This document shows positions 45,108 through 57,383 of a stretch of 64,000 nt of DNA, piece by piece. Positions within the stretch are counted from its first letter, which is position 1, and every line of letters begins with the position of its first letter. The DNA lies in contig JAPLOI010000053.1 of the NCBI GenBank assembly GCA_026400815.1, forward strand, positions 1 to 64,000, in the 5' to 3' direction. The notes under the pieces were generated by a model. It was not told where the DNA came from and did not search any database. It was given only the letters and a program-made list of their open reading frames with translations. The position numbers were made by a program, and so were the translations under genes. The DNA comes from Alphaproteobacteria bacterium. Its GTDB lineage: Bacteria; Pseudomonadota; Alphaproteobacteria; Acetobacterales; Acetobacteraceae.

Positions 45108-46280
45108 TTAGAGCTTCAGTTCCTGCTTCACCAGCTCCACCCAGTAGGCAACGCCGTAGGGGATGGCTTCGTCGTTGAAGTCGAAGGTCGGCGTATGCAC
45201 GCCGGAGGAGGCTCCGTTGCCGATGCGGATGAAGGCGCCCTGCTTCTGCTTCAGCATGTAGGCGAAGTCTTCGCCGCCACCGGTGGCGGGCATAGCGGGG
45301 TTCACGGCGCCTTCGCCCACCACGGAGGCGGCGGCGGCCATGGCCACATCGGTGGGGCCATCGGCATTCACCAGCGGTTCGGCGACCCAGACGAATTCCA
45401 CCTTCACGCCGGCGCCGTGCAGCTTGGCCAGGCCTTCGGCGAGCTCGGTGATGCGGCGCTCGATGATGTCCTTGGTGGCATCGTTGTAGTGCCGGGCGGT
45501 GCCGGAGACGGTCATTTCCGCGGGCATGACGTTGGCGGAATCACGGGCGCCGCCACCGATGTAGCCAACGCTGATCACGGCGGGGTCGAAGGCGGAGATG
45601 TTGCGGCCGACGATGGTTTGCAGGCCCAGCACGAAATGCGCCTGGATGATCGAGAGGTCGATCGAGAGATGCGGCGTGGCGCCGCCATGGCCGCCCTTGC
45701 CGGTGAAGGTGACGTGGAACATGCAGCCGCCGGCCATGGCGGCCCCCTTGCGGATGCCGAACTGGCCGATGGGCATGCCGGGGGAGCAGTGCATGCCGTA
45801 GAGCGTGTCGCAGGGGAAACGCTCCAGCAGGCCGTCGGCCAGCATGGCGAGCGCGCCACCGCGGCCTTCCTCGGCGGGCTGGAAGATCAGGTGGACGGTG
45901 CCGGCGAAATCCGGGTTCTCCTTCAGCGCGCGGGCGGCGCCGAGGAGCATAGTGGTGTGGCCGTCATGCCCGCAGGCATGCATGACGCCAGGGTGGGTGG
46001 AGGTGTGCGCGGCGCCGGTCTGCTCCACGATGGCCAACGCATCCATGTCGGCCCGCAGGCCGATGGCGCGCTGGCCGGGGAGCTTGCCGCGGATGGTGGC
46101 AACGAGGCCGGTCTTGCCGATGCCCTCCACGTATTCGACGCCCCATTCGCGCAGCTTGCTGGCCACCAGGGCGGCGGTGCGGGTTTCCTCCAGGCCCATT
46201 TCGGGGTGGGCGTGGATGTCCCGGCGGATGGCGGTGAGCTCGGGGACGAGGGGTTGGATCAGGGCGAGGGTGTCGGTCAT
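45108..46280 (-). CDS. M20-family amidohydrolase (hippurate hydrolase-like)
   Basis: The 390-residue zinc enzyme hydrolyses N-acyl amino acids or peptides. Motifs are HAHPEMGLEETRTA, the metal site GVMHACGHDGHTTMLLGAAR (Cys/Asp-His, about residue 100), IFQPAEEGRGGA, the dimer/lid region with GKGGHGGATPHLSID, and the C-terminal GGGEDFAYML. ATG 46280 is chosen; the first 18 codons upstream are not of the family type. It converges on the amidase gene over the composite terminator, and both act on amide bonds. Confidence 0.9.
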   Translation of the reverse strand: MTDTLALIQPLVPELTAIRRDIHAHPEMGLEETRTAALVASKLREWGVEYVEGIGKTGLVATIRGKLPGQRAIGLRADMDALAIVEQTGAAHTSTHPGVMHACGHDGHTTMLLGAARALKENPDFAGTVHLIFQPAEEGRGGALAMLADGLLERFPCDTLYGMHCSPGMPIGQFGIRKGAAMAGGCMFHVTFTGKGGHGGATPHLSIDLSIIQAHFVLGLQTIVGRNISAFDPAVISVGYIGGGARDSANVMPAEMTVSGTARHYNDATKDIIERRITELAEGLAKLHGAGVKVEFVWVAEPLVNADGPTDVAMAAAASVVGEGAVNPAMPATGGGEDFAYMLKQKQGAFIRIGNGASSGVHTPTFDFNDEAIPYGVAYWVELVKQELKL

Positions 46281-46327
46281 CGGGGGCTCCGGGTCAGGCG
46301 GCGCAATCTGCCACCGGCGGGGGACAG

Positions 46328-47524
46328 CTACCAAGTGTGCTCGGCTTCGTGGGGTGGGTGGGCGAGGCGGAGCACTTCGTTCCAGCGGGCCAGCGCATCG
46401 GCGTTGCGGATGTTCTCCAGCAGGCCGGCGGTGGCGGCTTCGGTGGCGGTGAAGCGGCCGAAGACGAGGGAGGCGAGGGTATCAGGCGTAAGGGTCAGGT
46501 CGCTGTCTTGCCCGTCGATGCGGGTGGCGTGGCCGCCTTCGGGGGAGGTGGCGATGCGCCAGCTGCCGTGGTTCCAGGGGCAGAAGGGGTCGATCAGGGT
46601 GAAGCGGAGCTCCGAGGCGGCGGCGTAGGGGCGTTGGGCCATGGCGTCTTCCACCGTCACGAGGCGGGCCATGATGCCGTCGCGCACGCCGCGGTTGAGG
46701 TGGCGGGGTTCGGTGAGCATCAGGGGCAGGGGGTCGTCGGCGGGCGCGTTGTCCCAGAGGATGTCCTCGACATTGTCGTAGCTGGCCAGCGCCTGCCAAA
46801 GCGCCTGGTGGGCGTGCGGCGTGAGGGCGAAGAGGTCGGTGATGACCAGGGGGCGGGGGCGGGGGGCCATGCCGTGGTGGTAGGCGACGTAGCCGAGGGT
46901 GGTGCCGGCTTCCTGGTAGGCGAGGATGACCTGCTTGTGGCCCGGGGGCGGGGATTGCAGGGCGCCGGCCTGCCACATGGCACGGCCGCGATGGACGAGG
47001 CCGGTGCGGGGTTCGCGGTATTGGCGATAGACGTCCACCAGGGTGGCGAAATCGGCTTCCGGGTGGAGTTCCCGCAACGTGCCGGTGGGGGCGAGGGGGC
47101 GGTGGAAGGCGATGTCCCTGGGGGCGATGCGGTAGGTGTGGCGCTGGTGGACGCTGCCGTAGCCGTAGCGCTGGTAGAGCGCGACCCAGGCGGGGTGGAG
47201 GCCGGCGAAGGCGACCTCGCGCTTTTCGTGCAGGGTTTCGAAGTGCTTTTGGCTCACGGCGCGGAGATAGCCACGCCGGCGGTGGGCGGGGTGGGTGGAG
47301 ACCTGGGTGACGCCGGCGATGCGGACGGCGCGGCCGGCGAGGCGGATCTGCAGCGACCAGGCGGCGTAGGTGGTGGCGATGGCGCCATCGACGACGGCGC
47401 ACATGGTCCAGGCGGGGTCCATGCCTTCGAAGAGGGAATCGGCCATGGCGAGCTGGCGGGAGGCCTGGCGGGCGTAGTCGGCCATTTCCTCGGCGCGGGC
47501 CGGGCGGATTTCGACATGGGGCAT
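46328..47524 (-). CDS. Eis-like GNAT acetyltransferase
   Basis: The 398-residue protein has the three-domain Eis layout: an N-terminal GNAT domain with VSTHPAHRRRGYLRAVSQKH, the acetyl-CoA motif (about residue 75-95), a middle GNAT-like domain, and a C-terminal SCP2-like domain (FTLIDPFCPWNHGSWRI and SLVFGRFTATEAATAG). Relatives acetylate amines on varied substrates, including aminoglycosides in mycobacteria; the native substrate here is unknown. The gene lies 57 bases upstream of tRNA-Arg on the map, on the same strand. Confidence 0.85.
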   Translation of the reverse strand: MPHVEIRPARAEEMADYARQASRQLAMADSLFEGMDPAWTMCAVVDGAIATTYAAWSLQIRLAGRAVRIAGVTQVSTHPAHRRRGYLRAVSQKHFETLHEKREVAFAGLHPAWVALYQRYGYGSVHQRHTYRIAPRDIAFHRPLAPTGTLRELHPEADFATLVDVYRQYREPRTGLVHRGRAMWQAGALQSPPPGHKQVILAYQEAGTTLGYVAYHHGMAPRPRPLVITDLFALTPHAHQALWQALASYDNVEDILWDNAPADDPLPLMLTEPRHLNRGVRDGIMARLVTVEDAMAQRPYAAASELRFTLIDPFCPWNHGSWRIATSPEGGHATRIDGQDSDLTLTPDTLASLVFGRFTATEAATAGLLENIRNADALARWNEVLRLAHPPHEAEHTW

Positions 47525-47581
47525 GGGCGCTCTCCCTGGGGTGGGGGGAGCTTAGGGCGGCTGGGGGCGGATCGGGAGGGG

Positions 47582-50704
<3,123 letters not shown>

Positions 50705-50760
50705 CTCTGCCTCGCGTTGAATTCTTCAACCGGGGCAGCGTTGCAGGTTTCGTTACGATG

Positions 50761-51756
50761 TCAAGAAGGAGTGGCAAGCCAGGCGGCGGCTTCGGCCTCG
50801 GCGCCGGAGGGCAGGGGGGCGGCGGGGTTGCGCAGCCAGGTGGCGATGTCCGCCAGCGGGGCGGCGCGGGCGAGGTCGCGCAGCAGGAGGTGGTAGCCAT
50901 CGGGGTAGTAGAGGCGGCGGATCGGGGGGCCGGGGAGCTGGGACCAGGTGGCGCGGGTGGCGGGCTTGGGGATGATCTGATCGTGGGCGCCATAGAGCGC
51001 CAGCGTAGGGAGTGGCGGCATGCGCGGGGCGGCGGCCAGGGCGAGGTCCATGAGATCGACCAGGCCGCGCAGCGTGTCGAACCGGGTGGCGCGGATGGTG
51101 AGCGGGTTGCGGCCCAGGGCACGCAGGGCTTCCGTGTTGCTCGATGCGGTGATGCGGATGCCGGGCGCGCGGGTGACGGTGAGGCCCGGCGTTGCGGAGG
51201 CGACGAGCCAGAGGCCGGCCTGCATGAAGAGATTCATGTTGGCGCGGCCCCAGACGGCGGGGGCGAGGAGGATGAGGCCGTCGGCCGGGATGTCGGTTCC
51301 GCGGGTGGCCATGTGCATCAGCACGGCGGCCCCCATGCTCTCGCCCATGGCGACGAGGCGGGCTTTCGGGTGGCGGGCGCGGAGCAGGGCGAGCATGGCC
51401 TGGGCGTCGTCCGCCAAGGCATCCGCGCCGGGCCAGAGGCCGCGGGCCTCCGTGCCGCCGAAGCCGCGCTGGTCTGGCGCATAGAGGGCGATGCCCTGTT
51501 CGGCGAGTGCGGGGGCAGGGAGTTCCAAGGCGTCCCGGCTGTCGTTGAAGCCGTGCAGGGCGAGGAGGACGGAGGTGGGTTCGCCCTGCGGGAGCCAGGC
51601 GCGGTAGGGGAGGCGCATGCCATCGCCCATGACGAAGTGGTCCTGCGCCTGCACCGGCGCGTGGGCCAGGGGGCCGGGCGGGGCAGCGGCGGGCGTGCAG
51701 GCGGCCAGCGCGGCGGCGCCCAGCAGCAGGCCTCGGCGGGGAACGGTTGAAAGCAT
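50761..51756 (-). CDS. Lipoprotein alpha/beta hydrolase (monoacylglycerol lipase-like)
   Basis: The 331-residue product has a lipoprotein signal with LGAAALAAC (lipobox LAAC, about residue 20). The hydrolase domain shows LALHGFNDSRDALE (oxyanion), VAMGESMGAAVLMHMA (nucleophile Ser in G-x-S-x-G, about 140), GAHDQIIPK (Asp) and PDGYHLLLRD (His). It probably acts on lipids in the periplasm, possibly together with the phospholipase encoded 56 bases downstream. ATG 51756, 51765 and 51774 are all possible starts. Confidence 0.82.
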   Translation of the reverse strand: MLSTVPRRGLLLGAAALAACTPAAAPPGPLAHAPVQAQDHFVMGDGMRLPYRAWLPQGEPTSVLLALHGFNDSRDALELPAPALAEQGIALYAPDQRGFGGTEARGLWPGADALADDAQAMLALLRARHPKARLVAMGESMGAAVLMHMATRGTDIPADGLILLAPAVWGRANMNLFMQAGLWLVASATPGLTVTRAPGIRITASSNTEALRALGRNPLTIRATRFDTLRGLVDLMDLALAAAPRMPPLPTLALYGAHDQIIPKPATRATWSQLPGPPIRRLYYPDGYHLLLRDLARAAPLADIATWLRNPAAPLPSGAEAEAAAWLATPS

Positions 51757-51828
51757 GCGGGCCATGGCTATCATGCCGGCCAGACCGCACGACAGCCCCG
51801 TGCCCCCACAGACACCGAAGGATGCAAC

Positions 51829-52038
51829 ATGCCGGACGGCAACGCCTCGCCCATTCCCGGGATCACGCCCTCGGAAACCATCCACGTGGACGAACGCACC
51901 GTGCCCTGCGACGGCGGCGGCGGAGCCCTGGGGCACCCGCGCGTGTACCTGCGCATTGTGGAACAGCAGGTGCTGTGCCCGTACTGCTCGCGCCTCTACG
52001 TGCTGAACGCCGACGCCGGCGGCGACCACGGGCATTGA
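51829..52038 (+). CDS. CHCC-type zinc-finger protein (NDUFS6-like)
   Basis: The 69-residue protein has the zinc site C-x8-H-x14-C-x2-C in VPCDGGGGALGHPRVYLRI and VLCPYCSRLYVL. This is the family of the complex I accessory subunit NDUFS6 and its bacterial homologues. It probably helps complex I assembly, though free-standing bacterial copies are poorly known. It diverges from the lipase gene. Confidence 0.85.
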   Translation: MPDGNASPIPGITPSETIHVDERTVPCDGGGGALGHPRVYLRIVEQQVLCPYCSRLYVLNADAGGDHGH

Positions 52039-52061
52039 TGGCGCGCACCGCCGAGGACGGA

Positions 52062-52288
52062 AGGAAGGCCAGGGCTCTGCCCTGGACCCGCCAGGGACCT
52101 GAGGTCCCTGGACCCACTTCTTCTTCCGCCTTCGGCGGGGAGGGGCCGTCTCGCTGGTTCGATCGGCCTCGATGGCCCCTCCCCGCCGAAGGCGGAACAG
52201 GTAACGGGGTCTGGGGCCTAAGGCCGTCGCGCGAAGGCGCGCTCCAGTCCCAGTGGGGTCCAGGGGCAAAGCCCCTGGCCTTTCTTTT
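52062..52288. repeat. Composite intergenic repeat (set 2) with 24-bp perfect palindromic core
   Basis: The left flank (GGCCAGGGCTCTGCCCTGG, then CCAGGGACCTGAGGTCCCTGG) is nearly identical to that at 60653. The core has perfect 24-bp arms at 52124-52147 and 52174-52197, beginning TTCCGCCTTCGGCGGGGAGG. The right flank has GGGGCCTAAGGCC and AGGGGCAAAGCCCCT hairpins. It separates the zinc-finger gene from polA; the first 19 codons of the longest polA frame are this repeat. Confidence 0.85.
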
Positions 52289-52309
52289 CCTCTTCGATGG
52301 GTGCGCGGC

Positions 52310-55096
52310 ATGAATGATGGTGCGACGGCTCCGCATTTGATCCTGGTGGATGGGTCTGGGTTCATTTTTCGGGCGTATCATGCGTTGCCGCCGATGAGCC
52401 GGCCGGATGGGACGCCGGTGAATGCGGTGTTCGGATTCAGCAACATGTTGTCCCGGTTGCTGAAGGATCATGTCGGCACGCATCTGGCGGTGATTTTTGA
52501 TGCCGGGCGTCTGACGTTCCGCAATCGGTTGTACGACAAGTACAAGGCGCAGCGGCCGGAGCCGCCGGAGGATTTGCGGCCGCAGTTCGCCTTGGTGCGG
52601 GAGGCGACGCGGGCGTTCGGGGTGCCGGCGATCGAGCTGGAGGATTGGGAGGCGGATGACCTCATCGCCAGCTATGCCGTGGCCGTGGTGGCGCAGGGCG
52701 GGCGGGCGACGATTGTTTCCTCCGACAAGGACCTGATGCAGTTGCTGCGGCCGGGCATCGATATGCTCGATCCGATGAAGCAGAAGGCGATCGGGCTCGC
52801 CGAGGTGATGGAGAAGTTCGGGGTTGGGCCGGAGAAGCTGATCGATGCGCAGGCGCTGATCGGGGACAGTGTGGACAATGTGCCGGGGGTGCCGGGGATC
52901 GGGCCGAAGACGGCAGCGCAGTTGATCCAGGAGTTCGGCGACCTGGAGGGGATTTTGGCCGCGGCGCCGGGGATGAAGCCGAGCAAGCGGCGTGATTTGT
53001 TGATCGAGCATGCGGAGCTGGCGCGGATTTCGCGCAAGCTGGTGGAGCTGTGCTGCGAGGTGCCGCTGCCGGAGCCGATCGAGGCGCTGGTGGCGCGGGA
53101 GCCGGACCGGGAGGTGCTGGGGCCATGGCTGGCGGCGCAGGGGTTCCGGAGTTTGGCCTCCAGGTTGGGGATGGAGGCGGGGGCGCCGGCGCAGGCCTTT
53201 GTGCCACCGCCGGCGGCGGTGCGGGCGGGGCAGGGAAACTTGTTCGCCGAGGCGCCGGTGCAGGTGGCGGCGCCGAAGGCCGATGGGTCGGGCTTTGGGC
53301 CGTATGAGACGGTGACGACGCTGGAGGGGCTGCAGGGCTGGATCGAGGCGGCGCGGACGGCGGGCGTGGTGGCGGTGGATACCGAGACCGACAGCCTGGA
53401 TGCGATGCGGGCGCGGCTGGTGGGGATCTCGCTGGCCACGGCGGCGGGGAAGGCCTGCTACATTCCGCTGCGGCATGAGGGGGTTGAGGCGCAGGTGGAG
53501 GTGGAGGCGGCGGTGGCCGCGCTCTCGGGCTTGTTCGCTGATCCCTGCGTGCTGAAGGTGTTCCAGAACGCCAAATACGACCTGATGGTGTTCCGCCAGG
53601 CAGGGCTGGAGATACCGGAGCCGGTGGATGACACGATGCTGGTGTCGTTCGCGATGGAGGCGGGGGCGCATGGGCACGGGATGGATGAGCTCTCGGTGCT
53701 GCATCTCGGCCACACGCCGATCAGCTACGATGCGGTAACCGGGACGGGGAAGGGGCGGCTGAGCTTCGCGCAGGTGCCGCTGGACAAGGCGACCGCCTAT
53801 GCGGCCGAGGATGCCGATGTGACCTTGCGGCTGTGGGAGGTGCTGAAGCCCCGGCTGCGGGCGGCGAAGTCATTGGCGCTGTACGAGCTGGTGGAGCGGC
53901 GGCTGATTCCGGTACTGCTGGAGATGGAGCGGGCCGGCATCAAGGTGGATGCCGATGAGCTGCGCGCGATGTCCAAGGATTTCGAGCTGCGCATGGCGGC
54001 GATGGAGATCGAGATCCACAAGCTGGCGGGGGAGACGTTCAACCTGGGTTCGCCGAAGCAGTTGGGCGAAGTGCTGTTCGACAAGATGAAGCTGCCGGGT
54101 GGCAAGCGTATGAAGACGGGGGCCTGGGGCACGGATGCCGGGGTGCTGCAGGGGCTGGCGGAGCAGGGGCATGAGTTGCCCTCCCGCATTCTGGAATGGC
54201 GGCAGCTGGCGAAGCTGAAATCGACCTATGCCGATGCGCTGGTGGGGCAGATCAACCCGGACACGGGGCGGGTTCACACCAGCTACGCGATGGCGGTGGC
54301 GAGCACGGGGCGGCTTTCCTCGACCGATCCGAATTTGCAGAACATCCCGGTGCGCACCGAGGAGGGGCAGCGCATTCGCCGCGCCTTCGTGGCGGAGCCC
54401 GGCCATGTGCTGGTTTCGGCCGACTACTCGCAGATCGAGCTGCGGTTGTTGGCGCATGTGGCCGATATTCCGCAGCTGAAGGAGAGTTTCTCCAACGGCG
54501 AGGACATCCATGCGCGCACGGCGAGCGAGGTGTTCGGGGTGCCGATGGCGGGGATGGACGGGGCAACGCGGCGGCGGGCCAAGGCGATCAATTTCGGGAT
54601 CATCTACGGCATTTCCGCCTTCGGCCTGGCGCGGCAGCTGCAGATCCAGCCGGGGGAGGCGAAGGCGTATATCGACCTGTATTTCCGGCGCTACCCCGCG
54701 ATCCGCGACTACATGGAAACGACGAAGGAAGAAGCCCGCAAGCTCGGCTACGTGCTGACGCCGTTCGGGCGGCGGTGCTGGATCCCTGGGATCGCGGACA
54801 AGAACCCGGCCCGGCGTGGCTATGCCGAGCGGCAGGCGATCAATGCGCCGCTGCAGGGCGGGGCCGCGGATATCATCAAGCGAGCGATGGTGAAGCTGCC
54901 GAACGCGCTGGCGGAGAGCAACCTGGGGGCGCGGATGCTGCTGCAGGTGCACGACGAATTGCTGTTCGAGGTCCCGGAAGCCGCTGCCGCAGGGCTGGCG
55001 GAGCTGGCGCGTGGGGTGATGCAGGAGGCCGCCGTTCTTTCGGTGCCGCTGGTGGTGGAGACCGGGCAGGGGCGGAGTTGGGGGGAGGCGCATTAA
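52310..55096 (+). CDS. polA: DNA polymerase I
   Basis: It replaces RNA primers and fills gaps in repair. The 928-residue protein has all three domains: 5'-3' exonuclease (LILVDGSGFIFRAYHALPPM, then DWEADDLIA and SDKDLMQLL), a 3'-5' exonuclease with VDTETDSLDAM (active, D-x-E kept) and NAKYDLMVF, and the polymerase domain with motif A VSADYSQIELRLLAHV, motif B RRRAKAINFGIIYGISAFG, and motif C LLQVHDELLFEVP. ATG 52310 is chosen because the earlier in-frame codons are repeat sequence. The stop is eleven bases before hairpin B' of a set 1 element. Confidence 0.96.
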   Translation: MNDGATAPHLILVDGSGFIFRAYHALPPMSRPDGTPVNAVFGFSNMLSRLLKDHVGTHLAVIFDAGRLTFRNRLYDKYKAQRPEPPEDLRPQFALVREATRAFGVPAIELEDWEADDLIASYAVAVVAQGGRATIVSSDKDLMQLLRPGIDMLDPMKQKAIGLAEVMEKFGVGPEKLIDAQALIGDSVDNVPGVPGIGPKTAAQLIQEFGDLEGILAAAPGMKPSKRRDLLIEHAELARISRKLVELCCEVPLPEPIEALVAREPDREVLGPWLAAQGFRSLASRLGMEAGAPAQAFVPPPAAVRAGQGNLFAEAPVQVAAPKADGSGFGPYETVTTLEGLQGWIEAARTAGVVAVDTETDSLDAMRARLVGISLATAAGKACYIPLRHEGVEAQVEVEAAVAALSGLFADPCVLKVFQNAKYDLMVFRQAGLEIPEPVDDTMLVSFAMEAGAHGHGMDELSVLHLGHTPISYDAVTGTGKGRLSFAQVPLDKATAYAAEDADVTLRLWEVLKPRLRAAKSLALYELVERRLIPVLLEMERAGIKVDADELRAMSKDFELRMAAMEIEIHKLAGETFNLGSPKQLGEVLFDKMKLPGGKRMKTGAWGTDAGVLQGLAEQGHELPSRILEWRQLAKLKSTYADALVGQINPDTGRVHTSYAMAVASTGRLSSTDPNLQNIPVRTEEGQRIRRAFVAEPGHVLVSADYSQIELRLLAHVADIPQLKESFSNGEDIHARTASEVFGVPMAGMDGATRRRAKAINFGIIYGISAFGLARQLQIQPGEAKAYIDLYFRRYPAIRDYMETTKEEARKLGYVLTPFGRRCWIPGIADKNPARRGYAERQAINAPLQGGAADIIKRAMVKLPNALAESNLGARMLLQVHDELLFEVPEAAAAGLAELARGVMQEAAVLSVPLVVETGQGRSWGEAH

Positions 55097-55106
55097 GGCA
55101 AGGATT

Positions 55107-55213
55107 CTTCTTTTTCTGAAGAAAAAGAAGCAAAAAGACTTTTATGGATAGGTGCGGATAGGTCCGTAGCTAAAGTCGTAAAAGTTTTTTGGTTCTTTTT
55201 TTCAAAAAAGAAC
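55107..55213. terminator. Composite terminator-like element (set 1), copy 6, inverted
   Basis: Here the order is reversed: hairpin CTTCTTTTTC-TGAA-GAAAAAGAAG (55107-55130) follows polA, and the exact reverse complement of hairpin A lies at 55192-55213. Read on the minus strand the A half follows a coding frame ending VLF-stop. The centre has no strong palindrome. Confidence 0.8.
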
Positions 55214-55321
55214 ACCCTTGCTTCTGAGCGCCGCGGCGGTTGCCTCGTCGGCGGGATTGAAGGCTTCAAGCGCCCATTCCGCCAGTGTGATGTCCATCGG
55301 CGCACCAAAGAGGCTTAGCAC
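55202..55321 (-). pseudogene. Short minus-strand frame ending in the hairpin element (possible gene remnant)
   Basis: From GTG 55321 or ATG 55297 the frame reads VLSLFGAPMDITLAEW, then ALEAFNPADEATAAALRSKG, and stops with GTT CTT TTT TGA inside hairpin A'. The open frame continues upstream to about 55400 without an ATG (RKLRLGDK). The composition is coding-like, and two other genes in the window end the same way, so this may be the 3' end of a decayed gene or a small protein of 31-39 residues. No family recognised. Confidence 0.35.
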
Positions 55322-55412
55322 TTTGTCCCCCAGACGCAGTTTGCGGGGGATCGCGGTGCTGCGGTGGCTGGCGCTGCCGCCGGCGCGACAGTTGCAGCAG
55401 GCTTAACGCGGG

Positions 55413-55441
55413 GCCGGCTGGCCGGCATGGCTGGCCAGCCG
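55413..55441 (+). other. Hairpin upstream of ahcY
   Basis: CCGGCTGGCC, loop GGCATGGCT, GGCCAGCCGG: a perfect 10-bp stem about 80 bases before ahcY. No T run follows. It does not match the SAH riboswitch core as I know it. Confidence 0.45.
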
Positions 55442-55469
55442 GGCTGGGGTTCATCCAGGACTTGCAGAC

Positions 55470-55485
55470 ATAACGATATCCTTAT
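55470..55485. promoter_or_regulatory. Palindromic operator candidate of ahcY (SahR-like)
   Basis: ATAACGATATCCTTAT is an imperfect 16-bp palindrome centred on GATATC, one mismatched pair, 34 bases before the ahcY start. Its place and AT-rich GATATC core are like the sites of SahR, the ArsR-family SAH-responsive regulator of methyl-cycle genes in proteobacteria. The assignment is inference. Confidence 0.45.
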
Positions 55486-55518
55486 ACCTGTGCGGCCAAC
55501 AGCACAGGAGCGACCCGC

Positions 55519-56808
55519 ATGGGTGATTACAAGGTGAAGGACATCTCGCTGGCCGAGTGGGGCCAGAAGGAGATTTCGATGGCCGAGGACGAGATGCCCG
55601 GCCTGATGGCCATCCGCGCCGAGTATGGCGCCAGCAAGCCGTTGAAGGATGCGCGCATCGTCGGCTGCATCCACATGACCATCCAGCCCGCGGTACTGAT
55701 CCAGACGCTGGAGCACCTCGGCGCCTCCGTGCGCTGGTCTTCCTGCAACATCTTCTCCACCCAGGACCATGCAGCCGCGGCCATCGCGGCGGCCGGCACC
55801 CCGGTGTTCGCCTGGAAGGGCCAGACCGAGGAGGAGTTCTGGTGGTGCATCGAGCAGACCCTGGTGGGGCCCGATGGCTGGAAGCCGAACATGATCCTGG
55901 ATGACGGCGGCGACGCCACCCAGATCATGCACGACAAGTATCCGCACCTGCTGGACGACGTGCGCGGTATCACGGAAGAGACCACCACCGGCGTGCACCG
56001 CCTGTGGGAGATGGCCAAGGCCGGCACCCTGCGCGTTCCCGCCATCAACGTGAACGACAGCGTGACGAAGTCGAAGTTCGACAACCTGTATGGCTGCCGC
56101 GCGAGCCTGGTGGACGCGATCCGCCGTGGCACGGACGTGATGATGGCCGGCAAGGTAGCCGTGGTGAACGGCTTCGGCGACGTGGGCAAGGGCTCCGCCG
56201 CCAGCCTGCGCAATGCCGGCTGCCGCGTGATGGTGACCGAAGTCGATCCGATCTGCGCGCTGCAGGCGGCGATGGAAGGCTATGAGGTGACGACCATGGA
56301 GGATGCCGCCGGGCTGGGCGACATCTTCGTGACCGCCACCGGCAACATCGATGTGATCACGCTGGACCATATGCGCCGCATGAAGCACCGCGCGATCGTG
56401 TGCAACATCGGCCACTTCGACAGCGAGATCCAGGTGGGCGCGCTGCGCAACTACACCTGGGACAACGTGAAGCCGCAGGTGGATGAGGTGGTGTTCCCCG
56501 ACGGCAAGCGGATGATCCTGCTGTCTGAAGGCCGCCTGGTGAACCTGGGCAACGCCACGGGCCATCCGAGCTTCGTGATGTCCGCCAGCTTTACCAACCA
56601 GGTGCTGGGGCAGATCGAGCTCTACACCGCAGCGGCTGGGAAGTACGATAAGCAGGTCTACACACTGCCGAAGGCGCTGGATGAGAAGGTGGCCGCCCTT
56701 CACCTGGCCAAGGTCGGCGCCAAGCTGACCAAGATGACGCCGGCGCAGGCCGAGTACATCGGCGTGACGGTGGCCGGGCCGTTCAAGCACGACCTCTACC
56801 GCTACTGA
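55519..56808 (+). CDS. ahcY: Adenosylhomocysteinase
   Basis: This NAD-dependent enzyme hydrolyses S-adenosylhomocysteine to adenosine and homocysteine, removing the inhibitor of methyltransferases. The 429-residue product has [34 protein letters not shown], the catalytic Lys/Asp region [17 protein letters not shown], the Rossmann motif [20 protein letters not shown], and the C-terminal tail [10 protein letters not shown] that reaches the neighbour active site. The ribosome binding site CAGGAG precedes ATG 55519. Confidence 0.97.
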   Translation: MGDYKVKDISLAEWGQKEISMAEDEMPGLMAIRAEYGASKPLKDARIVGCIHMTIQPAVLIQTLEHLGASVRWSSCNIFSTQDHAAAAIAAAGTPVFAWKGQTEEEFWWCIEQTLVGPDGWKPNMILDDGGDATQIMHDKYPHLLDDVRGITEETTTGVHRLWEMAKAGTLRVPAINVNDSVTKSKFDNLYGCRASLVDAIRRGTDVMMAGKVAVVNGFGDVGKGSAASLRNAGCRVMVTEVDPICALQAAMEGYEVTTMEDAAGLGDIFVTATGNIDVITLDHMRRMKHRAIVCNIGHFDSEIQVGALRNYTWDNVKPQVDEVVFPDGKRMILLSEGRLVNLGNATGHPSFVMSASFTNQVLGQIELYTAAAGKYDKQVYTLPKALDEKVAALHLAKVGAKLTKMTPAQAEYIGVTVAGPFKHDLYRY

Positions 56809-56826
56809 GATCCGGCGGGCTGACTG

Positions 56827-56880
56827 ACGCCGCGCTGCCGCACGGTCGCTATCGCGATCGTGACCGGGGCGCGGCGTTTT
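56827..56880 (+). terminator. Intrinsic terminator of ahcY
   Basis: ACGCCGCGC (56827-56835) pairs with GCGCGGCGT (56869-56877), enclosing an inner CGGTC/GACCG stem, followed by TTTTCGTG. Confidence 0.85.
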
Positions 56881-57014
56881 CGTGCCTTGTTCACCAATCC
56901 TTCATTGGCGCCTGTACTCTTGCAGTCGGACCTTGGGGTTGAGGGAACGGCGTGGCCTGTGCCGCGTCTCCCTGCCGGACCGGGGGTTTGCCCCGGAAGG
57001 GAGTGGTGCCTGAG

Positions 57015-57299
57015 ATGCCGAACGACATGATGCCGAACGACATGATGCAGGGCGAGACGATGTTCGCCATCGACGTTTCCATGCCGGTGACCACCGCGTT
57101 GCAGGGCGCCATGCCGGCCATCCGCGACCGCAGCGCGCGCGACGACCTGCTGTTCCTGGAACGCTGGGAGATGGCTCCGCTGGAGGGAATCGGGCCGGCG
57201 CTGCGCGTGCAGCAGATCCGGCGTGCCAATCCGGAGCTGGCCGAGGCGATCCGGGCCGAGGTGGCGGGCAAGCGGCCGCGTGGCCCGATGCCCAGGTAA
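57015..57299 (+). CDS. Small protein of unknown function
   Basis: From ATG 57015 the product is 94 residues; an in-frame GTG/ATG further up would give 115. It opens with an exact 15-bp direct repeat encoding MPNDM-MPNDM and continues with MFAIDVSMPVTTALQGAMPA and a helical end RRANPELAEAIRAEVAGKR. No signal, membrane segment or known motif is seen. Because the repeat carries several ATG codons, the start is uncertain. It is followed by the MFS gene. Confidence 0.5.
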   Translation: MPNDMMPNDMMQGETMFAIDVSMPVTTALQGAMPAIRDRSARDDLLFLERWEMAPLEGIGPALRVQQIRRANPELAEAIRAEVAGKRPRGPMPR

Positions 57300-57383
57300 G
57301 GCCAGCCGGGAGGCGCCTGACGCGACCCAGACCCCGGCGTAGGCGGGGTTCCCACGATACCAGGGCAGGCGGAAGCTGCGGCG

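Noticed and set aside
52253..52309. Upstream start of polA
   Set aside because: These codons translate the set 2 repeat; the polymerase N-terminus begins at 52310.
55381..55518. SAH or SAM riboswitch before ahcY
   Set aside because: The hairpin present lacks the conserved core sequences of these riboswitches as I know them; a palindromic protein-binding site explains the region better.
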